Positions 23,450-36,200 of a stretch of 64,000 bases of DNA are shown piece after piece. The position numbers and the translations under genes were made by a program. This DNA is from Paramyrothecium sp. XJ0827 (taxonomy: Eukaryota; Ascomycota; Sordariomycetes; Hypocreales; Stachybotryaceae). Below the pieces are notes generated by a model, which was given only the letters and a program-made list of their open reading frames with translations, made no database searches and was not told where the DNA came from. Within the stretch, counting starts at the first letter, position 1. The number at the start of each line of letters is the position of its first letter. Where the stretch lies: NCBI GenBank assembly GCA_020881915.1, contig JAJFPB010000007.1:1240001-1304000 (forward strand), read 5' to 3'.

Positions 23450-23830
23450 TTATTCCGACTCGCCTTTCGCTGTCTTGCTAGCCTTTTTGTTCTGCCACCA
23501 ACGCCATAGAGCCTGACAGTAGAACCACGTCTCGATTGTGCCAAAAATGCTCAGAATCACAATCAGCACGAGCCGCATGTTCTTGCTCAGGCCAAGCTCG
23601 CTCAGGCTAACGGTGGGCATTTCCGGTTCTTGGTTTTGTGATGGATCAGACCTGCGGCGGTCGCTAGAGTGTCCCGGTTTTTGTGATGATCGCAGTGCAG
23701 CCTGCGTCGTGAAAGCCGACGAAAGTTGCGTCGCATGTGTGTCTGACGATTGCTTCGGTAAACGTAGTGGGCGTTTCCCCGTCGCCTGGCGCAGGAGCTG
23801 CGCTCGGGAAGCTGCAACTATAATGCGCAT
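23450..23830 (-). CDS. Small single-pass membrane protein, possibly mitochondrial
   Basis: A 126-aa intronless frame. The first ~30 residues are rich in R, A, S and L with no acidic residue (MRIIVAASRAQLLRQATGKR), like a mitochondrial presequence. A polar linker leads to MRLVLIVILSIFGTIETWFY near residues 85-104, one clear transmembrane helix. The W-rich and basic tail follows (ALWRWWQNKKASK). I do not recognise a named family, though the helix plus aromatic/basic tail looks conserved rather than random. Mitochondrial location is inference. Confidence 0.6.
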   Translation of the reverse strand: MRIIVAASRAQLLRQATGKRPLRLPKQSSDTHATQLSSAFTTQAALRSSQKPGHSSDRRRSDPSQNQEPEMPTVSLSELGLSKNMRLVLIVILSIFGTIETWFYCQALWRWWQNKKASKTAKGESE

Positions 23831-24754
23831 GTCGGAAGAGACAAGGGATGAGCCGCTATCGAGAAGGAACGATGACGGCTGTTTTCTAAATCATACGCGG
23901 AGATGTGAGAGTGCCCTTGACAAAAGAATGAAGATCTGAGATTGGCAAGGCTGGGAAGTAGCGCATCTAAAAGCGTGTGCCAAGAAACAATGTAAGCTTG
24001 CACAACTGACCCAACACAAGAAGAAGCCCCGGGTAGTTTTCTTGTCATCTTCCTTCTACGGAATCTGAGGATGGCCTGAGCGCTTTTGGATTATTACGAT
24101 TGGCGAGCCGACAGCAATTCCCAATTTCGCCAGTCGGTTCCGAGCTCTCATGCCCCCCCCCCCCCCAACCTCCGACTTCACCCGACTTTGTGAGTCAACG
24201 TTGTGACTCGACAAGGATGGCCGCTTTCTTACCGTATACGCTCAGATTCTTCACATTCACATGGAATCAAGTTACGCGGTGATCAAAAGAGCCATGGAGC
24301 AACGCTTTCTTAATCGCTGCCATTCTTTCCACCGAGCCGCTCCCAAAACTCACCAATAATTCCCTGGCAGCCGAAAGGGTTCATCCATCAATGTAGCTAC
24401 CGCCAGTCAACAGGTGAGGCACCTTGGGTACTCGCAATCAGTTCCTATCATTACTTAATAACTTGGAGGCATCATATCAAACGGCATATGTCCGTGTGTG
24501 AACAACTCATATTATTGTCGGCGGTGGGGATTACGATGGCTAGTGTCATAGCTTCCACGCGAAAGATGATGAACAGCCAAAGAATCCTGTAGTTTCATTG
24601 AGATGCCCACATATTCATTACTGATAAACTAATTCTTCATGGTATAAAATAAATACAGCGATCTATTTGCCGGCAATTCAGCAAGGAATCGTTTCGTGAG
24701 TGGAGATACGCAAAGTCGTATAATTTGTCGTTACCTCAGGAAAAGACTGCACCG
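23831..24754. other. Intergenic with a C14 run
   Basis: I see no gene. A run of 14 C lies at about 24153-24166. The right part is the 3' flank of the Zn2Cys6 gene ending at 24755. Confidence 0.6.
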
Positions 24755-27017
24755 TTATTCAATCTGCTGAGCTCCAAGTGCGTTTTGAACTGCGCATTCC
24801 CCAAGGCGCACCAACTCGGCACATAACTCTTCCACCATGTCGAGGAAGGCGTCTTCGCGCGTTGTGCCGCCTCGCTGCCTTAGCTGACGCAGCACCTCGG
24901 GGATAGCTGCTATTTCTTCAAGGTCTCTGGCAGCTTGGGTGTCCAAGGGGTCGAGCAGGACGCTGCAGAATATGGTCAACATGGCCGACATTGGATAGAA
25001 GACGACAACCCTGCCTTTCAGTCAGTCACGGCAGTAAAACGCGCTGCAACATGAAGCGGTAACACAGAGATGTGGGCTTGCTGCTGAAATTATGCGAACA
25101 CTTACCAAAAGGAATGCTTGAAAAGGAGGTCGGATGACTTGCGGAGCAGTCGCAATGTCAATCTGCTGGCGTGAACAGATATGGCGAGACTAGAGCTTAT
25201 GCCTTCCAATTCGCTGGCATCCATCCCCGGCCACGCCCGGCAACGTCCGCTCGCACGGTGCACGGCACTCAGCAGGTGGTAGTATCCCAATGTGACGATA
25301 ATGACATGCGTGTTGTCAAATGAAATCGGTGTGCCCCCGTCATCGCCAGATTCGGACCCTACCTCCGAATGCTTCAATCCTGGCCGCCACTCCACTGGAA
25401 CTGAGAGTCTCCAATGCTCAAGCTCTTCATCAAGTTGTCGAACGTTGAAGAGAATCTCCACCTCGCTTTTTTGAAAGGCACTCTCGGAGTAAAGCATCCT
25501 GCAGATTTTGGACTTGAGAATTCCTTGAGCAATATTCTCAACTAGACCGATATTTCCCTGATATGAAGGTTCGCTGGCCGGGTCTTGTCCTGCGGGTGCG
25601 CCAGGTAAGGTGAGGTCGAGAAAATCGTCCGCAAAAGACGGTGGCAGACCTGACCGGCAAGATACCTCCTTGTCTATTGTGTAAATTACCCAAAACAACT
25701 TCCGTAAGTATATCTTGGTCGCCTCCGGGTTAACCGTTGAGTCTGGGGGGAAACGAGGTGATACCGTATGAGCATGAAGCATCATCAAAGCCCGGCAAGC
25801 AAGCGAATGCACCATGGTGGCCTGGTATTCGTGGCCAGAAAGAGCATTGAAGAGCGACTAGAAACCGCAGTATCGTTAGAAGTGGGTCTATCCAGCCAAA
25901 CGTTCAGGATTTTACTCACAAGGGTAACAAGTGTGCCGCATTGCACCACCCCTGGCTCAGTAATCAGCGACGTCAGGGATCTCATGGCCAGATTGGCATA
26001 GATCTGAGTATTGGATGCAGGCTGCAAGCTTTGCGGATCAGCCATCAGCGACGCCAGAGCTAGGAGGGCAAAGAGGGCCGCCCGGGCGACCTCTGGCTTG
26101 ATCCGCACAGCAGCATTGGTAGGACTATAGACGGTCTCGATGACCTGATGGAATAATGTTCGTTCAATAACAGGGAATGACTGGAAGGCCTCGGATGCGA
26201 AGTACTTTGATACCAAATCCTCGACCAGTATGCGGCTTGGCATCACGTTATCCGATGGTGCCGGCGCGGGTGTAACGCCAGGGCTGGGGTTGCGGCTCCT
26301 CAGGAATTGCTTCCCAAAGCCCTCCTCCAATTGGCGGAGCTTCTCAAAACGTGGCTCTTCCCCGGTTTTTGAGTAGATCCAATCATAGCCGGCCGGTGAG
26401 AAGGAGGGCAGACAATTACGAGAGCCAATGCCACCTATGTGATAGCCTGCAAGATAGAATTTACCTAAATGAAATACCTGGAAGTCATTCCCGGCATCAT
26501 CTGCCGCGTCCAAGTCGGCACAAAACGCAGGTTCGGGTGTTGGTTCGTGTGTTTCAGGCCCCTCTGATATCCGAAGCAGGCGGTCAAGCTTCTGGGTGAC
26601 ATCCGCCGATGCCTTGTGTCCAGGGTCACCTTCTTGGGTATGTCCGAGCTGTTTTGCCGCATTGAGAATAAGCTCAAGCCGTTCGATACGCTTAGACAAG
26701 CTCTGGTCCGAGGTGCTGATGTGGGGGGTTCCCCAGATTAATCACGGCTGGTTCGTGTAGAAAGATGCACGTCTGATGCACTCACCCGGTGGCCGAAGCG
26801 GTTCGCTTCTTGGACGGGCGATTGTAGGTGCATACCAGATCGTGGTGCGTACACCAATCGCATTGGGATCCGTCACCGTCGCATTGAATCTGCAGTGACA
26901 CGGACGAGGCTTTAGTCCAGCTTGTTTCTGATAATGCACAAGCTACCCTCCAAAGTGCGACTTTAATGTACGTACTTTTTTCTTGTAGCACAGGTCGCAT
27001 GCTCTCTTTCGACGCAT
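24755..27017 (-). CDS. Zn2Cys6 transcription factor with fungal-specific TF domain
   Basis: A 649-aa regulator in five exons: 26976-27017, a 104-bp exon at about 26787-26890, 25920-26715, 25106-25857 and 24755-25010. All phases agree. Exons 1 and 2 join across an intron to give CDLCYKKKIQCDGDGSQCDW then CTHHDLVC, the C-x2-C-x6-C-x6-C-x2-C-x6-C cluster at about residues 7-35. A leucine-rich helix (SKRIERLELILNAAKQLG) follows and could dimerise. Next is the GKFYLAGYHIGG...FSPAGYDWIYSKTGE block seen in a fungal regulator subgroup. The PF04082-type region includes LRKLFWVIYTIDKEVSCRSGLPP. No target gene is suggested by the neighbours. Confidence 0.92.
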
Positions 27018-29077
27018 CGTAGTTTGTTGGCTATGGCCCCAATGTCTTCGAATTACACAAGCAGACACCAACAGGCGGCACAAAACTCCACGTTGGGATG
27101 GCTGACCCGGGCCCTATGAGGTCCGTCTCGATGTCTCCGCTGACTCAGCGGCGCTTATTCGACTGTCTCCGTAGCCAGCAATTTTGCGTGCAAGGAAGAC
27201 GATGCAACTTTCGGCCGGCATTAGGGTCAAATTGGCCGTGGGTCGACTACATTTAAGGATTTATTGGGCAGCCCTACCTGCGTGCCAAGGAGTTGCTTAG
27301 ATTACGACTATGTGATCCCTGCCTGTTGCCTTTGCAGGCTTCCCCTGTAAGAACGCAGACCTCCGGACTTATCGGTTGCCGAATTGGGATCTCAGCCACA
27401 AAAGACGGCGGATTTCGGCGACGAATGTCATCAAAAATGACCATGATATTCCATTTTGTGGCTGAATGCTTGCGCAAGCCCGCAATGCTTCATGTCTTCT
27501 ACTATCTATCTTACCACAAGGTGGACAACCAAATGAAAAAGTGGAACACCCGCAGTCAGGCAGATGCCTCAGCACGCGGGTCGGGGTTATTATCTCCAGC
27601 CTTGGCAAAGGTCGTGCTCACGCTGCAACGACTTCTAGAACCTCTATGTAACACTATCCCGTTTCTCATTGATCGTCCAGTCTTCGACACAGCCTCAGAA
27701 CGCGTAATTCTCACTCACACGATCAGACTATGATCCAAGTTTGATGACGATTTGACGCTGATTCTGACATTTAATCTCCATCGTTATTTCCACTAGACCG
27801 AGATATGCCTCCTACAACGACGAAGGTGGAATAGCGTTGCCCATGGACCTAACCAAAGTCCCAAAAAGAAGAACGAGCTTTGCAGGGTGTACCAAAGTCC
27901 TCGTTAGGCATGGAGCTACTTATTATTGTTCTATTTCGAAAGCAAATAGGAAGCATTTCCTGATAATATTACAACGCCCGCTAGGGTCCAGGATGGCCTT
28001 CCAATTGTCCAGACAAGTCGTGGATGACCGGGATTGACGGTCCAAAGTCCCCAATCTATTAAGATGATGAGCCATGATTGGTGGTACTTCGGTGCCGTAT
28101 CTAGGGACGAGATTCTTTTTTTGGTACTTTGCAGCTATCTTCAACTTAATTTGAGATAGCCGTGTGGGTTTGGGTTTTTGGCCCCCAAAACCCCCAACTC
28201 GTGACATCCAGGTCGCCAAAAGCATCCATGACGCCACCAATTTTAGGGACAGTGTTCCATCTGGTCGGCTTGGCATTCAAGCCGTCGGCCACATCAAGCG
28301 GTATTCGTGAAAGTTCCGGTATTCCTTAGGAGGGAGCATGGTATGTACATCCATCGTCGGATGCAACGGCCATAAGAATTGCCAATTTGAGAACTGTGAG
28401 CGAGTTTCTACATTGGCCTCATTCGCCACCACCAACGTTGAGGATTACTGCATATGCCATGCGATCCCGGTCATCCCGATCTATTCAACTGGAAGCGATA
28501 CGCGTGGTAGGCTGTGTCAGTGCTATCTTTCACTGTGGCGACGCTGTCGAGGCACAAATACCTGGCGATACCCAAAATCACGAGCATGTGAACCGTTAAC
28601 AACACATGATCTTTTCATCGATATCCATATCACGATTATTATTTTTATTTCACTTCCAGAGTTGGAGGCTTTCGGGGATACTATGAGACTGTCAACGGCT
28701 GGTCATAGGGTCACGCTCTCATGAACCCAAACTCAATTCTTCCATTACATACTCTTGCCGAAAAATTGCATCACACGCCAGATTTTGTGAAATTGGTTTC
28801 ATGGTCAAGTGCATTGGTTGGGAGTTTCTTCCCACAAGTGACACCAGACAAGGATGGCAATGGGAACAGTGTAACCTTCTTGCTTCAACTCTTGCTTCAT
28901 CATTCAGCGGGCCTATTGAAGACTGTTACAAATGCTTTAGGCCCATGATTAGTCTTCACAAACTCAAACAAGGAAGCCATCGAAAATCTCTTTCAGGGGC
29001 GATATTGTAAAGGAAAGCTTGAAAACGGGCTTAAACATCGACTCTGTCTACATATCAAGCGATACAGACAGTTTCAT
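27018..29077. other. Two-kilobase intergenic stretch
   Basis: Short frames on both strands lack domains, codon structure or splice support. I see no transposon ends or tandem repeats. It lies between a Zn2Cys6 gene promoter and the 3' end of the Gal80-like gene. Confidence 0.55.
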
Positions 29078-30251
29078 TCAGGGGGCCCAAATGGCAGATT
29101 TGACAATTTCCTCCAAAAGCCTCTCTGTCTGCAGAGATTGCTCAACAGTAGCGTAAGCATCCTTCTCGTTGGCAGCGATAGCTTCATAAAGCCGTGACAC
29201 ACTGAGGGCCATGTTGTTCAGATCTCCCAATTTCTCATCGGCCCTAAAGTCAATTTCCTCGCTTTTTTCGCCGCCCCACTTCCTCAATTGGATTTTGGTG
29301 TTTTGCGTGCCGTTTTGAATAAAGCCGTGGCCGCTGGTAAAGATGATCTCGCCCTCGGTACCGCTGATCACCCAGCGGAATCCGGTATCGTCGGCAGTGG
29401 TGGTTGAGCTGCGCATCGAAAAGTTGACCGCAGCACCGCTTTCCAGGACACCCTGAATGAGTACAGTATCAGGTGAGGTGACTTTGTAAGCCGGGTCGAC
29501 GATGTTGCCCTGTGTATCGAAAAGCGTTGCAGTTTTTCCCTGAGTCTTCAGCACAGACTGCAACGACTTGAATCCTCCGAGTACGTTAACAAAGGCATCG
29601 ATAGCTACAAGACTGTCAGCCAAACTCTATAAACGTATCAGCCTCGCCCTTACTGTGTCCCAGCGTGACAGTTACACGACTAGCGCCCGGCTTCAAATCC
29701 AAGTAAGACGCTTGCGCTTGTGGCCATCCGTATGACACCACGAATGGAATATGACCGTTGAAGGAGGAATAAACTATGTCTCCGATTGCTTTGGTGTTGA
29801 CAAGTTCCTTGAGTTTCCGGAATTCTGGGGCAGCGCGGCCTTGAGAGCCAGCCCAAAATTTCGAGCCGCTTTCCTTTGCCAGCTGTGCTAGCTCTTCAGT
29901 CTCATCGGGGGATGGTGCCACTGGGAACTCGATAAGGACATCCTTTTTATGCTGGAGAGCAGGTTTGGCCAGCATCGCATGCTTATCGACAGTTACCACT
30001 ATCGCAACGAGGTCGACGTTAGGATCGCTGGCGATGTCCTCAGGGGATCCATACGCCTTGACGGACTCCGGGAGGTTGTGGGCCTTGATGGACTTCTGAG
30101 CAGACTCTACGCTCGAGTTTGCTACTGCCACAAGCTCGTAGTTGGGAGAGTTATTGATAGCTTTCATGTGTTGCACTCCCCATTCGCCGGGCTGATAGTC
30201 TTTGCTGTTGGCGGAGCTGAGTCCGATAAGACCAACACGAGTGGGAGCCAT
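29078..30251 (-). CDS. Gal80-like Gfo/Idh/MocA oxidoreductase-fold protein
   Basis: A 374-aa protein in two exons (29654-30251 and 29078-29604) with a 49-bp intron in phase. The N-terminal Rossmann domain opens with RVGLIGLSS and continues with YELVAVANSSVESA, SDPNVDLVAIVVTVDKH and KKDVLIEFPVAPS, the usual EKP position being reshaped to EFP. Replacement of the catalytic EKP lysine is also seen in Gal80, which is a regulator rather than an enzyme. The C-terminal domain has HTIDAFVNVLGGF and FRWVISGTEGEI. Known relatives include NAD(P)-dependent sugar dehydrogenases and the yeast repressor Gal80. It is divergent from a Zn2Cys6 regulator at 30722, so a role in sensing or metabolising a sugar-like ligand is a reasonable inference. 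Confidence 0.88.
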
Positions 30252-30721
30252 ATTTGATGTGAGAAATACGTGGAGTACCAAGTGAGATGTGACTTTAGTG
30301 ATGGAAAGGCGATTCGAAGGCAAGTATGATGGATGATGCAATATTTTATGTCGCGAACACTACTCTAATATATAGTTATCTAGCCTCAGAGCCAAATACA
30401 AAGCATGGCTTTTTATCGCCGACAGTCTATTGAGACTGTCGTGTCGACCTGTACATTGACTAATCAGCCTTTGATGAATAAACAAAAGCCGATATCTAAA
30501 ATGGCATTGCTGGGGAAAACGACGAAGGATTCGTACTACGAAGGGTCCACGATCCTTGTGGGTGCAGCCCCACTCCAACTCCGAGAAATGGTGTTCCGCA
30601 ATTGGCTCAGTCGCCGTTTAAAGATCCACTTCAACTCCGATTGTGCAATGTAAGCACCACTCGACAACTGACTCGAACAAGACGCGATCGAATTCATCAA
30701 AGACAACGTGGTCAACGAACC
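30252..30721. promoter_or_regulatory. Shared 470-bp region between Gal80-like and Zn2Cys6 genes
   Basis: The ATGs of the two flanking genes face away from each other across 470 bp, so both core promoters should lie here. An in-frame TTG/ATG-poor extension upstream of 30722 exists, but the cysteine cluster begins right after 30722. I could not identify a clear repeated CGG operator pair by eye. Confidence 0.45.
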
Positions 30722-32386
30722 ATGCCAATCTCCCGGAAGAAAGCGTGCTCTCGCTGCAGAGAGTCAAAGCTGCGTTGTAACTTGGCCACACCCACCTGCT
30801 CTCGGTGTGCCCAGAAGCGTGTCGATTGTGTCTACGATGGCTGGGGACCCGTTCACGCATCGCCGTATGCAAGACCAACCGGGAATGCACTCTCTACGGA
30901 GTCGGAGTCCGGCGACGTCGTCCATTCTGAGTTTTTGGATACGATGAGTCTAGATTCACGTCCAGACGACGCAGGCCTTCTGCTTGGCCTTCACCAGAGC
31001 GCCGAGAGGTTGAATACAGACACAACGACTAGCCTTGTCAGATCTCCGACATTGCCCACACCGATGCGATCATCCAACTCTTCCCACGACTATCTGTTTG
31101 CTTTCGAAAAAGACGGTGTGCTACCCCTTGAAATGCCACCTCTGCACTTCTTGGATTGCGTGAATTCACCACTTGACACTTGGCTCTTGCACAGTTCAGG
31201 GCGATCACTTGCTGTAGAGACCAACCCCACCGATACACGGTTGGCACAAGGACAAAGAGTTCAGTTCAGACGGACGTTCAGACGCAGGGTTGTTGTGCGA
31301 GACTGCATCACTAGCAATGTTGTCCTCGGACAGCTGATGGGCTATCCGAAAATGTTGATTGAAGGCGACATGCTGCCTCCTTTCATTCATGCCCCTTGTT
31401 ACATGGACGAGGAAATGGCCCCGGATTGTAGGCATCATGGACGCCATCGGTGTCTACACACTACCCTCGCCATCTGCTCAAGCATAGTAGATATGTTCTA
31501 CTCGAGTACAACAGCCAATTCGGATTTTGTATGGAAGACGATATTTACGGAATTAAAGCGTTTGAAGAAGAAGGTAAGGTTACTGTAGTTCACAATCACA
31601 TTGGACGCACTAACCTAACTTGTTAGTTTCCTACTGTGGACTCCGAAGGGAAGCTCGTGATTGTTCAAAGCCTCACAATCTTCGTAATACTTCAAGCTGT
31701 CGATACTAAATCGGCAGAAAAGAATGACGTAGCTTATTTACTCAGTATGGCACTGGTACGTTACCACAACCATCAAACAGTATCAAGCTGCTTTTGATCG
31801 TGCAGCCGGGCTTGCAAAGACTAATCACTTCAATAGGAGCTGCTCATAGCCTTGGCCAATGTTCCCGAGTATAAAATTGAACCTTACACGTCTCGACCAC
31901 GGCGGAAAGACTTTGTCTTCCGGGAAAGTATCAACAGGTCAGCATCACTCAATGAATCTGGCAAACCTCAGAGGCTAATAATCCTGTAGATTGGTCTGCA
32001 TTTATGGCGTAATTGATTTGCTTCTCGAAGGCCTTCAGGACCCATCAGCACGAATCTGTGAACCTGGAAAGTCACTCCATGAATCGGCCTTGCCATGCCA
32101 CCGTGGCATGTGGGAGGCACGCACCAGTTCCGCGTGGATCCGCCATTTCGACGACTTCCTCTCGACTAGGATGAATAGTACTGTACTACTGGTCAAACAC
32201 TTAGTCGACTCCCCTGGTGTAACTTGTCCTGGTTCTTCCCAGACCCAAGAGACGGTGCAGGGATTACTGCCGGACATCGTCCAGTGGTCCGAGAGGTTGG
32301 ATGCGCTCGGAACTTTGGTATACACGGTGATTCCCTTGCACCAACACCGTCTCGGTAATTCGGCGTGGGAGACGTTACAAGAGTAG
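30722..32386 (+). CDS. Zn2Cys6 transcription factor
   Basis: Four exons (30722-31573, 31627-31755, 31837-31937 and 31990-32386), 492 aa, all in phase. The cluster CSRCRESKLRCNLATPTCSRC then AQKRVDC near residues 9-36 fits C-x2-C-x6-C-x6-C-x2-C-x6-C, preceded by basic SRKKA. The rest is a helical region of the C6-regulator type, with LVIVQSLTIFVILQAV, ESINRLVCIYGVIDLLLEGL and ALPCHRGMWEARTSSAW. This is more like the shorter Fungal_trans_2-style regulators than PF04082. The start at 30722 places the cluster at the N-terminus. Its divergent neighbour is a Gal80-like protein, which makes a regulator/co-regulator or regulator/target pair plausible. Confidence 0.9.
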
Positions 32387-32548
32387 TCGTTTCTTCGATT
32401 TCGTTAAAGTGACTTGAAGCCTGTTACACGTGCGAGTTATGTGGTGCACAATACTGGTTTTTTTTCTCACGCTTGCGCTAATAGCTAAAATATTTATTGG
32501 GACGAAACAAGGACCTTCAGAATTTTCAGTAATCCCAAACAAACATGA

Positions 32549-33214
32549 CTACTCGTCTGGGAGCGTATAACGGCTGAGCCCTTCACCTATCCAGTTCTCT
32601 AATGTTTGTAGTTCCCCTTGCATGCCCTGTTCGCAAGCTGGAGCTAGTTCAAATGTCTTATCTGCCACCGTGTGGACCATTCCGAGAAGTTTGGAAAGGG
32701 CGCCATTAATAGCACCAATTGACGGTTTGTCAGTGAAGAAGAAATTTTTCAAGACTAGATATTGCATCAGCCTTGTATGAGTGTTGGTCAACTGTATCTG
32801 CATTAGGCTCTGGCTATCTCGACGACGGATTCAGTATGTCCTCACATTTCGAATTGTGTTACACAGATCCGCCTGTTGATTCTCGGCAACCTCTCCCTCA
32901 AATTCGCTGTGTAAAAAATAAAATATTTGATCGTTGAAGCCATTAACAAGATCTTCAAGATTGCTAAGGATTTGCTACAATACACTCAGTTTTCAAGATT
33001 TCAGCCAAAATAGGGTACCCAGACTGACCGGACGAGAAGTAGCAACGTTTTTGGGGTTCAGAATGCTCAACCTCAATGTAGTGTCGGCAGTACTACTGGC
33101 AAGCTTTGTCAGGTCTTTGAGATCTGCGACGAGTTCGGCTGCATTAATCTCGGCCTGAACCTGATTTACAGCAATCGAAAACACGGCGAAGCTGAGGAGG
33201 CCTTGGAGCTGCAT
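32549..33214 (-). CDS. Small secreted helical protein (HsbA-like, tentative)
   Basis: About 190 aa. Exons: 33029-33214, 32846-32974 and 32549-32809. The first intron (54 bp) is normal. The second would be only 36 bp, yet it is needed because it holds an in-frame stop. The N-terminus MQLQGLLSFAVFSIAVNQVQA is a good signal peptide with likely cleavage after A-E. The mature part is amphipathic helix throughout (ELVADLKDLTKLA, QILSNLEDLVNGF) with two cysteines. This resembles hydrophobic-surface-binding/cell-wall galactomannoprotein-type secreted proteins, but I cannot assign it firmly. The 36-bp gap could instead mean a recent break. Confidence 0.6.
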
Positions 33215-36200
33215 GACGATGGTTTTATTGCTTCTTAGTGTGTTTTTATCTTGTGTGATTTCATTGATTTGGTTGAAATGCCAGAAATCAATTTGATTGT
33301 AATTCGGTTCATTTATAGTTACTTCATATCTGAAGCAAACACGTGGAACGCGTTTCTTTGTTTCTCACTTCGTCATCATCCCGTCCACGCTATTCTTTTC
33401 CCCTCTCAGTCACCCTAAAGCTCATGGAAATCATGACCACAGAATCTCCTGACCAAAGTGACACGACTGTGTCGCTCTCTGGGCCTGTGACGTCTTACTG
33501 TGGAGAAAAATTCCAACGGGGTCTTATTTGTGAACGCTGAAAGAGCCAGGCTTATGTTTTGCTCCAATCCCCATTCGCATTTCGCATGTCTCACCTGTTT
33601 CACAGCACTTAGGCATATGTATGATATACTTTTCCCATGGTCTCCTGCGCGTGTTCTGTTATCCTTGGCCGGGCATGTTTGGCATGATGATCGCCGGCTC
33701 AGACTACTGCATTCGTGTCATTTCTTTCAGCTTAACGCGTCATGGCATGTTCAAGTTCAAAATAGAAGCAAAAGTTCAGCACATGAGAAGAAGTCCGCAC
33801 TTTTACGTCGCCATCCAGCTGGAGTTGCCACGGACGTCCAACGTAATTATGCCCAAGACAGGGTACTTCACCTAATACCGAGAACTTTTGCTCGTTCATC
33901 AACATGAAAAGACATTTTTAGCCGGGGCAGAGGTATACTGAAAGTTGACCTCCGGCCATGGCTTGTTACCCGGCTCTTGTGGAGCTTGGTGTTTGCCATT
34001 CGGTGAGCGTGTCTTCTAATGACGCAGACCATCCCAGAATTTCCCAACGGCTTAGCCCTACTACCTACCTGCTTCAATACAATGCCGTCGGGCCGTCGAA
34101 TGGCATCAGGGACGCTCTTGAGAAAAATGAGTGGGGTCTTACAGCTTTCATTCGCGCTCTTCTGACCTCATGATTCCAGCGTGTCTCGTGGCGTTCTCCT
34201 GGCAAGAAGACTACATAGAACATGGAATGGTCATTTCTTGTTTCGGTCAGAGAAGAAATAATCAGTCCATTTTGGGTGAGGCATTGACTCATATCATTCG
34301 GGTCTAAGACTCGTGCCTGTACCCTCGCTGCTTGGTGGTGGGACATAATGTGGGTGTGAAAAGTCGGGCATCTGGTACTTTCCCCTTCAAGAATCGTTCT
34401 CATAAATTACACATAGGATATTGGTTGTGATGGCTCTGGCCACCGCCAAATGAGATGGCATTGAGGACGCAGATGCCGACTCTGTAATAAGAGAGCGGGC
34501 GGATGTTGATAAGGACACAGGACGATTGCATACAGCATGATCGCCTTTACCGAGTCACTACAGCCACTGCAGATCGGACCATTTTGCATGTTGTCGCTCA
34601 TCCTTGTAGCTACGACGCTGGCCCATCGCATTGTCTCGTGGAGCGCGGCGTTCTCGTTCAGTGGCGAGGCCTCTTTTCTATTGTTGGCTAACGAATTGTA
34701 GATGGGCCTCTATCAGGTAGCTTTAAGAGCAATCATGTAGCCAAGGTAGGCTGGATCCCTTTCAAGTTCAAAGGGGGCCTTGTAAGATAGGGTGCGGGAA
34801 AGTGTTAAAAACTGCATGGCAGTTGGAAGGTTGGGCATCTATTTTGCCGTCCTCTATGGTATGCCGGTTTATCTGCTCGGCAGACTTCCCGCGCAGTATA
34901 TACCAGCCAGATTAATACGAAGCTGCACTAAAAGATTGTCTATTTCCTCCTTAATGCCCACTGTGATTCGTAGAGCGCCTGTACAGCCTCTTTCGTCGCA
35001 ACGATCGCGCAAAAGAATGGAGGATTAGGTCCGCAGGGCATCCTTGATCGATCTGGCTACGTCACTGTCTAGAGTGCACCCTTCGTGAACAGGGCGGATC
35101 AGGAACTGGATCAAAAGCAAGTTCGTTTTAGACTTGCCGAGGAAGCCGACAAAACCTGAAAATTTTGGCAGCTCACAGTCCATCCGTCGCCTCTAGTCTG
35201 TTATCTTGACCAGGCTTTCCCTCATGAAAAAGCGCGAACAAGTCCATCTATGGATTCATCAGAGCCTTAGCCAAGGCAAACGCTGGTAGTGTAAGGGGTG
35301 AGGCCGGCAATGATTTCTCAGCGTTGCGGTAATTGCAAAACAAATGCTTCAAGGTTATTGAGTGTCTGTAAACCCAATCCACGTCTCGAGGTGTTGGCAA
35401 GGGGGTTTTAGCAGGCGGCCCACGCATCGGGATAGCGGTTTAGCTTCAGAGATCCGGAGGTGAGAGAATCGATAGAAGAGGAACGCGATGAGCTGGGGGC
35501 AACACTTACCCAGAAGGAGCCCACGGGCCGAAGGTATTCTCGTTCGCATTGAGGAGAGCAAAATGAGCGTCGTGCAGGTAGTCCCTGTGCATTCAATCGT
35601 CAGCCGTTCATTATTCTTTCAACGCTTCCCTCGACGTTCTAGGTATGAGACACGCATTCCCTGTCACATTTGTAGGGTTTGAGCTCGAGGATGTTGGAGG
35701 CCGTGCACACTTGGTTATGTCGAAAGGACGTTGACTGGACATGATCCTAGAAAGCAATACCTGATGCAGCTTAGAGGAAGTGAGGCTTTACGAGACAATC
35801 ACGAATACAGGGGCAGGATTTTATCATTGCGGTATATGGATAAAGTTTCGTTATTATAGAACGAAAAAGCGAAAAGGGAGACATCGAAAATCCTCCTACA
35901 GAAAGTGTGCATGCAGATCACCGGCTGCTGTGGACTAGAAGCCAAAACGTAAGACACAATGGGTACCTCCCTGCCTCTAGTAAATAGGTACGTCTCCAGT
36001 AAGGCGTCACCTCAAGAAATAAATCTGCTTCTAAGTCTGATAAACCTTGATACCTTGGAACGATACCTCTCCCCTTTTGGTCAGTGATGGTTTGGTCGAA
36101 AACTGACCTCAGAGTGGCTGTACTGGCTTCTTATGCAAATGTGAAATTGAAGTAAGATTAGGTTTAAGTAATAGGTCATCCTGTTGTAGAACCTAGGTCA

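Noticed and set aside
27018..29077. Possible transposon remnant in a 2-kb gap
   Set aside because: I found no terminal repeats, DDE or reverse-transcriptase motifs.
33500..33907. 135-codon plus-strand frame
   Set aside because: No domain, odd composition, no splice continuity; left as non-coding.
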